DNA of 54,197 nucleotides. Origin: Candidatus Rokuibacteriota bacterium. Lineage in GTDB: Bacteria; Methylomirabilota; Methylomirabilia; Rokubacteriales; CSP1-6. The notes beneath the pieces are model-generated. The model did not search any database, had not been told where the DNA came from, and was given only the letters and a program-made list of their open reading frames with translations. The DNA is taken from NCBI GenBank assembly GCA_003220495.1, contig QHSP01000044.1:1-54197 (forward strand), given 5' to 3'. Both the position numbers and the translations under genes were made by a program. The number at the start of each line of letters is the position of its first letter. The stretch's first letter is position 1. Shown here one piece after another: positions 7,136 through 14,896 of the stretch.

Positions 7136-8014
7136 TCAGCTCCTTTCGGCGCCGCGCGGGTCGCCCGCGGCCGCCGTGTGGATCAGCCAGCGCCCCGGCC
7201 AGCCGTCGATCGCGCAGTCGGCGCGGACGGTTCGTTTCTGCGCCAGGGTCTCCACCGCTCGGGCGACCTCGTCGGGGCGAAGGCCGAAGAGGCGCGCGAG
7301 CTGCCGCTCCGTCGTGAACACCGCGCCGCGCGTGTAGCGCTCGATCACGCCGGCGACGGCCGCCTCTCGCGACAGGCGGCGGCCCTCGGCGACCTCGTCC
7401 GGCAACCAGGCCTCGAGCAGATCCCAGCGGTAGGAAAAGGTCGGCTCGTAACGCTCCTCGCTCTTGACGAGCCAGAGGCCCTGCTGGAGCTCCGCCATCG
7501 CACGCTCGAACTCGCGCGTCTTCGAGGGCTCCAGCATAAAAGCGTTCGCGCGGAGCTCGCGCGTGTACTGCGGATGCTCGTCGAGCATCGCGTCCATGAT
7601 CCGCCGGGCCGTGTGCGAGAGTCGCCCCGCCTCGTACTCGACCTTGTAGTCGCGCGCCCGCTGGCGGCCCCGCACCAGGGCATAGAACATCGGGAAGAGA
7701 TCGAGCGAAACCAGGAGGGGCCGGCCCTTCAGGAGCTTACCGTAGTACACCGCCTTGCGGGCCGGCAGCGAATCCTTCAAACCCCAGGTGAGGCCGATGC
7801 CGGCGTCGTGGTGCGAGCGCCGGGGCCAGCGCGGATTCGCTTTGCCGGCGACCGCTTCCCAGAGACAGGCGACGCCCTCGGGGAACCGATAGAAGGTCGA
7901 GCAGAAGCCGACGTCCCGCACGAACGCGAGGGCGGCGCGCTCGCCCTGGACGCGGCGCTCCGCGAGGCGGCGGAACCGACGGTCGCGGAGCCGATGGAGC
8001 GAGTCGGCGGTCAA
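7136..8014 (-). CDS. AlkZ-related winged-helix protein (YcaQ/AlkZ-like)
   Basis: The best start is TTG 8014 (MTADSLHRLRDRRFRRL), preceded by GGAGG at a good distance, giving 292 residues; a GTG at 8053 would add 13 residues with no ribosome site. The protein shows GFCSTF, WPRRSHHDAGIGLTWGLKD, VYYGKLLKGRPLLVSLDLFP and a C-terminal winged-helix stretch (TTERQLARLFGLRPDEVARAVETL). These resemble proteins annotated AlkZ-related, distant from the interstrand-crosslink DNA glycosylase AlkZ. I cannot identify the catalytic QxQ/QxD motif of true AlkZ, so glycosylase activity is uncertain. It heads a two-gene unit with the selenoprotein, and is divergent from the small basic protein. Confidence 0.6.
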   Translation of the reverse strand: MTADSLHRLRDRRFRRLAERRVQGERAALAFVRDVGFCSTFYRFPEGVACLWEAVAGKANPRWPRRSHHDAGIGLTWGLKDSLPARKAVYYGKLLKGRPLLVSLDLFPMFYALVRGRQRARDYKVEYEAGRLSHTARRIMDAMLDEHPQYTRELRANAFMLEPSKTREFERAMAELQQGLWLVKSEERYEPTFSYRWDLLEAWLPDEVAEGRRLSREAAVAGVIERYTRGAVFTTERQLARLFGLRPDEVARAVETLAQKRTVRADCAIDGWPGRWLIHTAAAGDPRGAERS

Positions 8015-8045
8015 CAGTCCTCCTTGTTCTCGGGCAGGCCTCTCA

Positions 8046-8075
8046 TTGACCACATTTCTGTCGCTGTTGTAAAGT
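8046..8075 (+). promoter_or_regulatory. Sigma-70-type promoter for a leaderless gene
   Basis: TTGACC (8046-8051), 18 nt, TAAAGT (8070-8075), then 7 nt to ATG 8083. The -35 box matches the consensus at 5 of 6 positions. The AT-rich spacer stands out from its surroundings. No Shine-Dalgarno fits before the ATG, so the mRNA should start at or beside the AUG. Confidence 0.6.
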
Positions 8076-8082
8076 GCGCTGC

Positions 8083-8235
8083 ATGAAAAAGAAGAAGGCG
8101 ATGCCCAAGGCGGCGGCGCGGAAGCGGGCCGGCAAGAAGCCGGCTGCGCCGAAGCCGGCCAGCTCGGCCGCGACCTATACGCCCAAGCCGCTGCAAGGGA
8201 ACGGCTGGGCGCCGTTCCGCTACCCGCCGCAATAG
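8083..8235 (+). CDS. Small basic protein, 50 aa, Lys/Ala/Pro-rich
   Basis: ATG 8083 to TAG 8233-8235 encodes 50 residues. It starts with MKKKK and has a Lys/Ala/Pro-rich tail-like region to residue 30, then a more ordered end NGWAPFRYPPQ. The composition of the first half resembles histone-H1/AlgP-like DNA-binding tails; the conserved-looking aromatic end may bind a partner. The strong promoter just upstream supports expression. The product may be nucleoid-associated, but that is inference. The gene is divergent from the AlkZ-related gene and 45 bp upstream of the diguanylate cyclase start, with which it may be co-transcribed. Confidence 0.6.
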   Translation: MKKKKAMPKAAARKRAGKKPAAPKPASSAATYTPKPLQGNGWAPFRYPPQ

Positions 8236-8280
8236 CGGACGCTCCTGGACAGGCTCCTGCCCCACCTGGCGCCCGGCGCG

Positions 8281-9453
8281 GTGCTGCTGCTGGGCGTCAC
8301 GGTTATCTTGCAGTCCGCGTCGATCCGGGAGGCGGTCGCGACCTCGGCGCCCGTCTACTCGTGGGTCATCTTCTGCGCGGGGATCCCCCTCGGGTGGCGA
8401 TTCAAGCGCCGCCAGCTCGTCGTCGCCCTGGTGGTCCTCTTCGCCGCCGAGCGGGCGATCGCGTACTTTCCGGCCGTCGGGCCGACGGCGCCGGGCGGTC
8501 GGATCGTGTACGCCGCGATCGCGCTGCTGCTGCCGCTCGATCTGGCGGCCATCGCCTGGCTCTCGGAGCGGACGTTGTCCACGTGGGCCGGCCGGCTCGT
8601 CGAGGGCGCGATCCTGATCCAACCGCTCGCGGTCGCGCTGCTCCTGCGCCCGGAGCTGTCGCTGGCAGCCCAGAGCCTGCAGCACGAGCTCGCCCCCGCC
8701 GGGTTGCGCGTCACGAGGATCCCGGCGGTCGCGCTCCTGGCCTTCCTGGTGGCGATCACGCTGACGGTGCTGCGCTTCGTGGTCCGTCGCACCGTGATCC
8801 AGGCCAGCCTCGCCTGGGCGCTCCTGGCCGCGCTGCTGGGGCTCCACGGCGATGGCGCCGCGTCGACCGTGTACCTGGCGACCGGCGGGCTCGTCCTCAT
8901 CGTGTCGCTGATCGAGACCTCGCATCGGATGGCGTTCAGCGACGAGCTGACCGGGCTCCCGTCGCGCCGCGCGCTCACCGACGCGCTCATGCGGCTGCCC
9001 GAGCTCTACACCATCGCGATGATCGACATCGATCACTTCAAGAAGCTCAACGACGAGTTCGGTCACTCGGCGGGCGACCAGGTCCTCCGCTTGATCGGCT
9101 CGACCCTGACGCGAACCGAAGGCGGCGGGCGACCGTTCCGTTACGGCGGTGAAGAGTTCGCGGTGCTGTTTCCGGGCAAGCCGGCGGAGGAGGCGCTGCC
9201 GTATCTCGAAGATCTGCGCCAGACGATCGAAGCCTCGGTCTTCATCATCCGCGGACGCGATCGACCGAAGGTGCGGCCTGAAAAGCCGGTGCGCTCGACC
9301 GGCGGGCGGCGACGGCTCGCGATCACCGTCAGCATCGGCGTCGCGGAGCCGGAAGAGACGGGCGCCGATCCGGACGACGTCATCCGCGCCGCCGATCAGG
9401 CGCTTTACCACGCCAAGCACACGGGCCGCAACCGCGTCTGCGTTTCGGAGTAG
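8281..9453 (+). CDS. Membrane-bound diguanylate cyclase (GGDEF)
   Basis: The 390-residue protein has about six N-terminal membrane segments (residues about 1-220), then a GGDEF domain with DELTGLPSRRAL, MIDIDHFKKLND and RYGGEEFAVLFPG. The active-site GGEEF is intact, so it should make cyclic di-GMP from two GTP. The inhibitory I-site RxxD expected five residues before GGEEF is absent (GGGRPF instead), so product feedback is likely missing. A basic insert (RGRDRPKVRPEK) precedes the last strand. GTG 8281 is the only standard start in frame, without a ribosome site; the frame stays open to 8236 and codes plausible residues (a CTG start is possible). Confidence 0.85.
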   Translation: MLLLGVTVILQSASIREAVATSAPVYSWVIFCAGIPLGWRFKRRQLVVALVVLFAAERAIAYFPAVGPTAPGGRIVYAAIALLLPLDLAAIAWLSERTLSTWAGRLVEGAILIQPLAVALLLRPELSLAAQSLQHELAPAGLRVTRIPAVALLAFLVAITLTVLRFVVRRTVIQASLAWALLAALLGLHGDGAASTVYLATGGLVLIVSLIETSHRMAFSDELTGLPSRRALTDALMRLPELYTIAMIDIDHFKKLNDEFGHSAGDQVLRLIGSTLTRTEGGGRPFRYGGEEFAVLFPGKPAEEALPYLEDLRQTIEASVFIIRGRDRPKVRPEKPVRSTGGRRRLAITVSIGVAEPEETGADPDDVIRAADQALYHAKHTGRNRVCVSE

Positions 9454-9459
9454 CTACGA

Positions 9460-9526
9460 CAGGCTGCTGAGAAAGGCCCGGATGCGAGGGCGCCAGCGAA
9501 GCAGATGGGCCTTTATCAGCAGCCTG
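9460..9526. repeat. Hairpin repeat element, copy 1
   Basis: This 67-nt element has outer arms CAGGCTGCTGA/TCAGCAGCCTG and an inner stem AAAGGCCC/GGGCCTTT around a core containing GCGAGG, GCGCCA and CGAAGC. A second copy with the same core lies at 32094-32162. It sits 6 nt after the diguanylate cyclase stop and touches the stop of the convergent gene, so it could act as a bidirectional terminator. Confidence 0.75.
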
Positions 9527-9934
9527 TTAGTCGAGGCCCCAGGTGAAGACGCGGAGTGGGGTCACCTCGATGATGACCGAGTCCGACTCGTCGAGCGTTG
9601 CGTCGCGGGAATACTGCGGGTATTTGCGGTAGAGGAGCCCGCGGATCTTCCTGAAGCGTGGCCCCTTCGCGTAGAGCTTCGCCCGACCCTGCACCGTGGC
9701 GCCCTTGATGTGCGTCCAGTCGTCGGAGTAGAGGTCGACGGTCAACGCGATTCGTGGGTTCTCGGCGAGGTTCAGCGCCTTGCGGCCGTCGCTCGCCGAG
9801 GCGAAGTAGATCTTCCCGTCCACCACCACCTGGCACACCGGCACCAGATGCGGCATACCGCGCGAGTTCGCGGACGCCACGCGGCAGATGCGCTCGCGGT
9901 CGAACCAGCGCGCGATCGATCGCTGGAGCCGCAT
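9527..9934 (-). CDS. Pyridoxamine-5'-phosphate-oxidase-fold (PPOX) protein
   Basis: The 135-residue protein starts at ATG 9934 and follows the split-barrel flavin/F420 fold: ERICRVASANSRGMPHLVPVCQVVVDGKIYF in two strands, then KALNLAENPRIALTVDLY, then KGATVQGRAKL. This pattern (R-V-A-T..G.PH..P, K..NL..NP..) is typical of PPOX-class proteins that use FMN or F420, or of heme-utilisation relatives. No cofactor-specific residues can be called. It lies 5 nt after the dehalogenase-like gene and probably shares its message. Its stop abuts the hairpin element. Confidence 0.75.
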   Translation of the reverse strand: MRLQRSIARWFDRERICRVASANSRGMPHLVPVCQVVVDGKIYFASASDGRKALNLAENPRIALTVDLYSDDWTHIKGATVQGRAKLYAKGPRFRKIRGLLYRKYPQYSRDATLDESDSVIIEVTPLRVFTWGLD

Positions 9935-9939
9935 CGGGC

Positions 9940-10803
9940 TCAGGCCCTCGCCGGCTCGCCGACGAAGCGCAGCACGGCCTCGATCACCGCCGCCGGCTGC
10001 TCCTCGGGGATGAAGTGGCCGGAGCCGGGCACGGCGTGCCCCACGACCTGGGTGCAGCGCTCCTTCCAGACGCCGAGCATGTCGGCCACCTGCGGCCGAC
10101 GGCCTCCGGCCTCGCCCCAGAGCACCAGGGTCGGGGCCGCGACCTTCTTGTCGCGATCGGCTCCGTCCTGCTCGAGATCGATCGTCGCGCCGGCGCGGTA
10201 GTCGTCGAAGGCGGCGCGCATCGCGCCGGGCTGGCGAAAGCAGCGGACGTACTCCTGCACCGCCTCTTCCTCGATGGCCGCGGGATTGTACGCCGAGGTC
10301 CGGTACATGTAGCGCAGATAGATCTCCTCGCGCCCGGCGGTGAGCGCTTCCGGCAGGTCGGGGAGCTGATGGAAGAACCAGTGCCATCGCGCGCGAGCGC
10401 TCGCCTGGTCGGTCCGCGCGAACACGTCGTACGTGGGCGCGATGTCCAGCAGCACCAGCCGCGTCAGCAGCGACGGATGATCGAGCGCGAAGCGATGCGC
10501 GACGCGAGCGCCGCGATCGTGGCCGATCAGCACGACCGGCCCGATGCCGAGCCCCTGGATCACGTCGGCGATGTCGGCCGCCATCGTACGCTTGTCGTAG
10601 CCGCGTATCGGTCGATCGGAGTCGCCGTAGCCGCGCAGATCGGGCGCCACGACCGTGAATCGCTCGGCGAGCGCCGGCATGACCTTGCGCCACATGTGGC
10701 CGGTCTGCGGGTACCCGTGCAGCAAGACCATGCCCGGCCCCTGACCGAGACGGCGATAGTGGATACGGGTCTTGTCGCTGACGCTGACGACGTCACGAAT
10801 CAT
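9940..10803 (-). CDS. Alpha/beta hydrolase, haloacetate (fluoroacetate) dehalogenase-like
   Basis: The 287-residue protein has an Asp, not Ser, nucleophile: GHDRGAR with D96, plus R97 and R100. Compared with what I recall of the Rhodopseudomonas palustris fluoroacetate dehalogenase (D110, R111, R114, D134, H155, W156, Y219, H280), every residue has a counterpart: D96, R97, R100, D120, H141, W142, Y202 and H263, with constant offsets of 14 and then 17. That includes the carboxylate-binding arginines and the halide pocket. The expected reaction is hydrolytic dehalogenation of a haloacetate to glycolate through an aspartyl ester. Family members with these residues may also prefer chloro- or bromoacetate. 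The start overlaps the epimerase stop by 4 bp. Confidence 0.8.
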   Translation of the reverse strand: MIRDVVSVSDKTRIHYRRLGQGPGMVLLHGYPQTGHMWRKVMPALAERFTVVAPDLRGYGDSDRPIRGYDKRTMAADIADVIQGLGIGPVVLIGHDRGARVAHRFALDHPSLLTRLVLLDIAPTYDVFARTDQASARARWHWFFHQLPDLPEALTAGREEIYLRYMYRTSAYNPAAIEEEAVQEYVRCFRQPGAMRAAFDDYRAGATIDLEQDGADRDKKVAAPTLVLWGEAGGRRPQVADMLGVWKERCTQVVGHAVPGSGHFIPEEQPAAVIEAVLRFVGEPARA

Positions 10804-11558
10804 CGGCGATGGTCCTCCGCCCGATCGCGCGGCTCGAAGCCGAGGACGGTCCGGGCGTGCTCGAGGTCACGATAGCCCCAGCGGTTGTCGGAGACCGCGT
10901 AGAAGACGTCGAACTTGAGCGCGGCCGGCGCGACGATGCAGAGCTCCAGCATGCGGACGACGTCGCGCTGGCTGCAGAAGACCGAGAACTCACGGGCCGA
11001 CACCGGGCGGTCCTCGGCTCTCACGCGCCCGATGCGGACGCAGATCGCCGACAGGCCATGCGCATCGGCAAAGTGACGCGCGATCGCCTCGCCCCAGATC
11101 TTGCTGGCGCCGTAGAGGCCGGCGGGGCGCAGCGGCATCTCGTGGGTCATCGTCTTCCACGGTGTGGCCTCGTCGTAGCGGCCGGCGACCAGGGCGCTGT
11201 AGGGCGGATCGCGCTCCCAGGCGCTCACGGTCGCGCCGCTCGACGCGTAGACGACCCGGCCGACACCCGCCCGACGCGCCGCTTCGAAGACGTTGTAGGT
11301 GCCCACGACGTTGGCCTGGAGGATCTCGTCGAAGACGTCGCTCGAGCCGGTGCGCGCGGCGAGGTGCACGACCGTTTCGACGCCGGCGAACGCGGGCGCG
11401 ATCGCGTCGAGGTCGGCGATGTCGCCCTGGTGGCACTTCACGCCGGGGATCGGCCGACGGTTGAGGGCGGAGAGCTCGTACTTGCCCTCCAGGTGGCGCC
11501 GGAGCGCGCCGCCGATGAGCCCGCTCATGCCGGTCACGAGCACCCTGCGCGGCGCCAT
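10800..11558 (-). CDS. NAD-dependent epimerase/dehydratase (extended SDR)
   Basis: The start is taken at ATG 11558; a GTG immediately before is equally possible. The 252-residue protein has the nucleotide-binding VTGMSGLIGGALRRHL (GxxGxxG), a D-x-D type QGDIADLDA, VVHLAA, and the catalytic YGASKIWGE (YxxxK). It lacks the longer C-terminal substrate domain of sugar-nucleotide epimerases, so the substrate is unknown. It overlaps the dehalogenase-like gene by 4 bp, which suggests a shared catabolic operon. Confidence 0.8.
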   Translation of the reverse strand: MAPRRVLVTGMSGLIGGALRRHLEGKYELSALNRRPIPGVKCHQGDIADLDAIAPAFAGVETVVHLAARTGSSDVFDEILQANVVGTYNVFEAARRAGVGRVVYASSGATVSAWERDPPYSALVAGRYDEATPWKTMTHEMPLRPAGLYGASKIWGEAIARHFADAHGLSAICVRIGRVRAEDRPVSAREFSVFCSQRDVVRMLELCIVAPAALKFDVFYAVSDNRWGYRDLEHARTVLGFEPRDRAEDHRR

Positions 11559-11571
11559 CACGGACGACGCG

Positions 11572-12702
11572 CTACACGATCGAGGCGTGAACGAGGTTGC
11601 TGACGCGATCGAGCCGCGCCGAGTGCCACGGGTCGGGCACGCGGCTGTTGGTCAGATACGCGAACGAGACCCCGGAATCCGGATCGGCCCAGCAATACGA
11701 GGACCCGACGCCGCCGTGACCGAACGTCCGCGGCGACGCGAGCGAGCCGAGGCCGCGAATCGTCTCCGTCGTCCCGCGCAGGTGCGGGCCGAGCCCGCGA
11801 TGCATCGGCATGCCCATGTAGGCGTCGACGCGATCGCCGGTGTAGTTGCGCGTGACGTAGGCGATGGTCCGCGGCGAGAGCAGGCGGGCGCCGCCTAGCT
11901 GGCCGCCCTGGAGCAGCATCTGATAGAACGCCGTCATCGCGCGCGCAGTCGCGTAGCCGCCGCCCCCCGGCGAGCCCGCGCGCCGAGCCTCGGGCGAGCT
12001 CTCCTCACCGCGCCTCACCTGGCGCGCGCCATCCTGCGCCGGCTCGTGCATGTCCACCGCGCGCGCGTGGGCGCGATCGGGCAGGCCGACGAACAGGTCG
12101 TCGGCGAGGCCGAGCGGCTCGGCGATGTGCTCGCGGATGAACGCCCGATAGTCGGTCTTGGTGAGCGCCTCGATCAGGACCGCGGCGACCCAGTGCGCGG
12201 CGCCGCGGTGATAGTGGACTCTCGAGCCCGGCGTCCACTCGAGGGTGAACCCACACACCGAGCGCCGCAGGAGCTCGTGGTCTTCCCACGCGGCCTTCGG
12301 CACCTCGGCGTTGGGGAAACCGCCCTGGTGTGAGAGCAGCTGGATGATCGAGATGTCGCCCTTGCCGTTGGCCTCGAATCCCGGCACGTGATCGGCCACA
12401 CGATCCGTGAACGCGAGCGCGCCGCGCTCGACGAGGATCCACACCGCGCACGCGGTGATGACCTTCGTGTTCGAGAAGAGCAGCCAGAGCGTCTCGTCGC
12501 GCGCCGGCACGCGCTGGGGCTCGAGACGCGCATCACCGAGCGTCCACGCGAGCGCGAGCTTGCCGTGGCGGGCCACCGCGATCTGCGCCGCGGGATAGCG
12601 TCCCTCGGCGATGTGGGCGGTGATCAGCTCGCGGAGACGGCCGAGCGGTTTTGGATCGAGACCGAGCGCTTCGACGCTTGAGGTCGCAAGGGGAAATGTC
12701 AT
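11572..12702 (-). CDS. Serine hydrolase of the beta-lactamase (class C/EstB) family
   Basis: I start at ATG 12702 (MTFPLATSSVEALG); the longer frame runs back through the inverted repeat and is not coding. The 376-residue protein has the family SxxK in LLFSNTKVITA, a Tyr motif in VHYHRGAAHW, and a C-terminal FGHGGVGSSYCW in place of the KTG triad (HGG, common in EstB-type esterases). It has no signal peptide, which speaks for an intracellular esterase rather than a drug-degrading beta-lactamase. A TGCTAGAGT box 7 nt before the ATG suggests a leaderless transcript. It stands 13 bp upstream of the epimerase gene in the same direction. Confidence 0.8.
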   Translation of the reverse strand: MTFPLATSSVEALGLDPKPLGRLRELITAHIAEGRYPAAQIAVARHGKLALAWTLGDARLEPQRVPARDETLWLLFSNTKVITACAVWILVERGALAFTDRVADHVPGFEANGKGDISIIQLLSHQGGFPNAEVPKAAWEDHELLRRSVCGFTLEWTPGSRVHYHRGAAHWVAAVLIEALTKTDYRAFIREHIAEPLGLADDLFVGLPDRAHARAVDMHEPAQDGARQVRRGEESSPEARRAGSPGGGGYATARAMTAFYQMLLQGGQLGGARLLSPRTIAYVTRNYTGDRVDAYMGMPMHRGLGPHLRGTTETIRGLGSLASPRTFGHGGVGSSYCWADPDSGVSFAYLTNSRVPDPWHSARLDRVSNLVHASIV

Positions 12703-12709
12703 GGGCGCA

Positions 12710-12718
12710 ACTCTAGCA
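12710..12718 (-). promoter_or_regulatory. Extended -10 box of the serine hydrolase gene
   Basis: TGCTAGAGT on the minus strand ends 7 nt before ATG 12702, with no ribosome site between. It belongs to a set of TGCTAnnnT boxes seen before several genes in this window. Confidence 0.45.
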
Positions 12719-12734
12719 TGAGCTGGTAGGCGAT

Positions 12735-12907
12735 GCGGTCGGCGGTCGGGGGGCAGGTTATCGGGGCGGGGTCGCTCGACCCTGCGGCACGCGTTCGCTG
12801 CACCGCGGCGGGTGGGCTCCATCCGGGCGCGCGTCGTCCGCCGCCGGTCGGCGGGAACGGATCGCGTCGACCCCGCCCCGCTAACCTACCCCCCGACCGC
12901 CGACCGC
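12735..12907. repeat. 40-bp inverted repeat with 93-nt spacer
   Basis: The arms at 12735-12774 and 12868-12907 are reverse complements at 38 of 40 positions. The right arm contains the last codons and stop of tgpA; the left arm lies upstream of the serine hydrolase start. The arms can form a very stable hairpin. Protein-like readings across both arms are coincidental to the repeat. It could be the ends of a small non-autonomous mobile element or a transcription insulator. Confidence 0.7.
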
Positions 12908-14896
12908 CTGGGCTTCCTGCGCATGGTCGCGCAGCCATGCCTCGGATTGAGCTCTAAGTAAGGATCGCTCGGTCGGGTCGAGGCCGGCGGGGTCGAAGCG
13001 GTAGCGGTAGTGGAGGTCGAGGATCGGGCCGAGCTCCCGCGCGTGAATGCGCTCGATCCATTCTGACGGCGGCTCGGCGGCCTGGCGGCCGAGCCCCGCG
13101 GTCCGCAGGCGGTCGGCGATGAGGTAGAACTCGGAGTCTTGGCCCGGGCGAGCGACCGCGACCGTCGCGCGCGACGCGGCGGCCTCGCGGCCCACGCGGC
13201 GGCGTGAGTAGAGACGCCAGACGAGGAGCAGGACCAGCGGGATCAGGAGCCAGGCGGCGTGCCGGCCGATCCCGCTGTCGTCCTCGCTCCATCGCCACCG
13301 CGAGAAGAGGAACGTGGCGAAGGACCAGAGATCGTGGACGGGCTCCAGGAGCGATGACTCGCTCTGCTCGGTCTCGGCCCACACCGGGGGGGTCGTGTCC
13401 ACGTCGCGCCAGGCGCCGTGCACGTACGCGAGCGTCCAGGAGTGGGCGTGGCGCGCCCGCACGATGTATCGCTGCTCGAGCCGGCTCCACTCCTGGACCG
13501 AGAAGCCGACCGCGTAGCGAGCCGGCACGCCGGCCGCCCGCAGGAGCAAGGTCGTCGCCGTGGCGAAGTACTCGCAATGCCCGGCGCGCGAGTTCAGCAG
13601 GAATTCCTCGAGCGCCGACTCTTTCCTCGGTCGCTCGCCCTTCCAGGTCGAGTATTTGAAGTTTCTCCGGAAGTACGCGGCGACGGTCTCGACCTTCTCG
13701 GCGGGCGAGCCGCCGGCGAGACTCAGGTCCATGGCGACTCGAGAGAGCAGCGCGGCCTCCCTCGGCGGGACGCGCAGATCGGGCTCGATCGGCGGTCCGT
13801 CGAGCGGCCCGTCGGGCGCGAAGAGCGCCGTATAGGTGACGAGCCCGAGCCCTTCCTCGACCTTCACCGCCCCGAGCCGGTTCCGATGGACGCCGACGAC
13901 GGCGAGACGATCGATCTCGAACGCGCCTCCCGGCAGGGTGAGCACGCCCCGCCCCCGATTGAGATAGGCCGAGACGGTGACGCGCTCGACCGGGCTACGG
14001 CCGGTCCCGAATCTCCACGTCTCGCCGTCGGCCTCGGGCTGGACGGCGGTGAAGGCCGCGCCCGAGGCGAGCCACGCCGGCGAGTTGTAGACGTCGTAGC
14101 TCGCCTCGCGCAGGAGAAACGGCAGGTGGAGCCCCTCGCGTGGCTCGACGCGGAGCACCGTCCGGTCCGACAGCTTCAGGCGGCCGAGGTGGCCGATGGC
14201 CGTCGTCACCCGAAACGGATCCACGTCGCCGCGCACGATGCTGAAGATGTAGTCGAACACCATCTGCTCGGCCACCTGCTGGAATCGGTGCAGCACGACG
14301 TGGCCGCCGTACCCCGCGACGGCCGCGATGCCCAGCATGGGCACCCACCAGAGGGGCGAGAAGCGGCGCGAGCGCCACGGCCAGAGGGCCCAGCCCGCGA
14401 GCACGCACAGGCCCGCGTAGAACTCGAGCGTGCGCCGGTTGGCGGCGCTGGCGGACAGGACGCAGAGCGCGAAGTAGAGGTAGCCGAGATCGACCTGCCC
14501 GGGCCGCGTCTCGGGCGCGCGAGCCGCCTGGCGCCTGAGCGCCCAGAAGAACGCCGTCAGGGGGACCTTCCCGGCCGTGCTGTAGAGCTGGCTCGCGACC
14601 AGCGGGAACAGGAGGAACGGCAGCCACTGGAACAGGAGCGTCATCGCGCGCGGGCCGTCGGCGGCGCGCGCGGTGCCGGTGGTCGAGAAGAGGTAGACAC
14701 CGCTGACGACGATCAGCAAGGTGCAGAGGTCGGTGAGACGGTGGAAGTCGGTCGCCGACAGCTCGAGTCGCCACGTCAGGGCACGCGCGGCCTCGATGAG
14801 TATCGCGAGCGGCAGTGCCAGGAACAGGAAGCCCGTCTGCCATCCCCAGAAGAGGAGCGCGGCGCCGAGCAGCATCGGGGGCGGCGTCACAAGCAC
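12881..14896 (-). CDS. tgpA: TgpA-like transglutaminase membrane protein
   Basis: The 671-residue protein has six or seven N-terminal membrane segments (about residues 1-200, DUF3488-like), a large periplasmic transglutaminase-like domain, one more membrane segment (LLIPLVLLLVWRLY) and a cytoplasmic DUF4129-like tail. The Cys/His/Asp triad is visible in GHCEYFATATTLLLRAAGVP, RHAHSW and VDTTPP. TgpA of Pseudomonas aeruginosa is an essential inner-membrane transglutaminase-fold protein. The start (GTG 14896) overlaps the DUF58 gene by 10 bp. The stop lies inside a long inverted repeat, so the last residues (about AVGGRGVG) may have been altered by that element. Confidence 0.9.
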   Translation of the reverse strand: MLVTPPPMLLGAALLFWGWQTGFLFLALPLAILIEAARALTWRLELSATDFHRLTDLCTLLIVVSGVYLFSTTGTARAADGPRAMTLLFQWLPFLLFPLVASQLYSTAGKVPLTAFFWALRRQAARAPETRPGQVDLGYLYFALCVLSASAANRRTLEFYAGLCVLAGWALWPWRSRRFSPLWWVPMLGIAAVAGYGGHVVLHRFQQVAEQMVFDYIFSIVRGDVDPFRVTTAIGHLGRLKLSDRTVLRVEPREGLHLPFLLREASYDVYNSPAWLASGAAFTAVQPEADGETWRFGTGRSPVERVTVSAYLNRGRGVLTLPGGAFEIDRLAVVGVHRNRLGAVKVEEGLGLVTYTALFAPDGPLDGPPIEPDLRVPPREAALLSRVAMDLSLAGGSPAEKVETVAAYFRRNFKYSTWKGERPRKESALEEFLLNSRAGHCEYFATATTLLLRAAGVPARYAVGFSVQEWSRLEQRYIVRARHAHSWTLAYVHGAWRDVDTTPPVWAETEQSESSLLEPVHDLWSFATFLFSRWRWSEDDSGIGRHAAWLLIPLVLLLVWRLYSRRRVGREAAASRATVAVARPGQDSEFYLIADRLRTAGLGRQAAEPPSEWIERIHARELGPILDLHYRYRFDPAGLDPTERSLLRAQSEAWLRDHAQEAQAVGGRGVG

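Noticed and set aside
12733-12957. 74-aa plus-strand frame within the inverted repeat
   Set aside because: It is made of repeat arms and Arg/Pro-rich sequence; the similarity of its end to a minus-strand frame only reflects the repeat.
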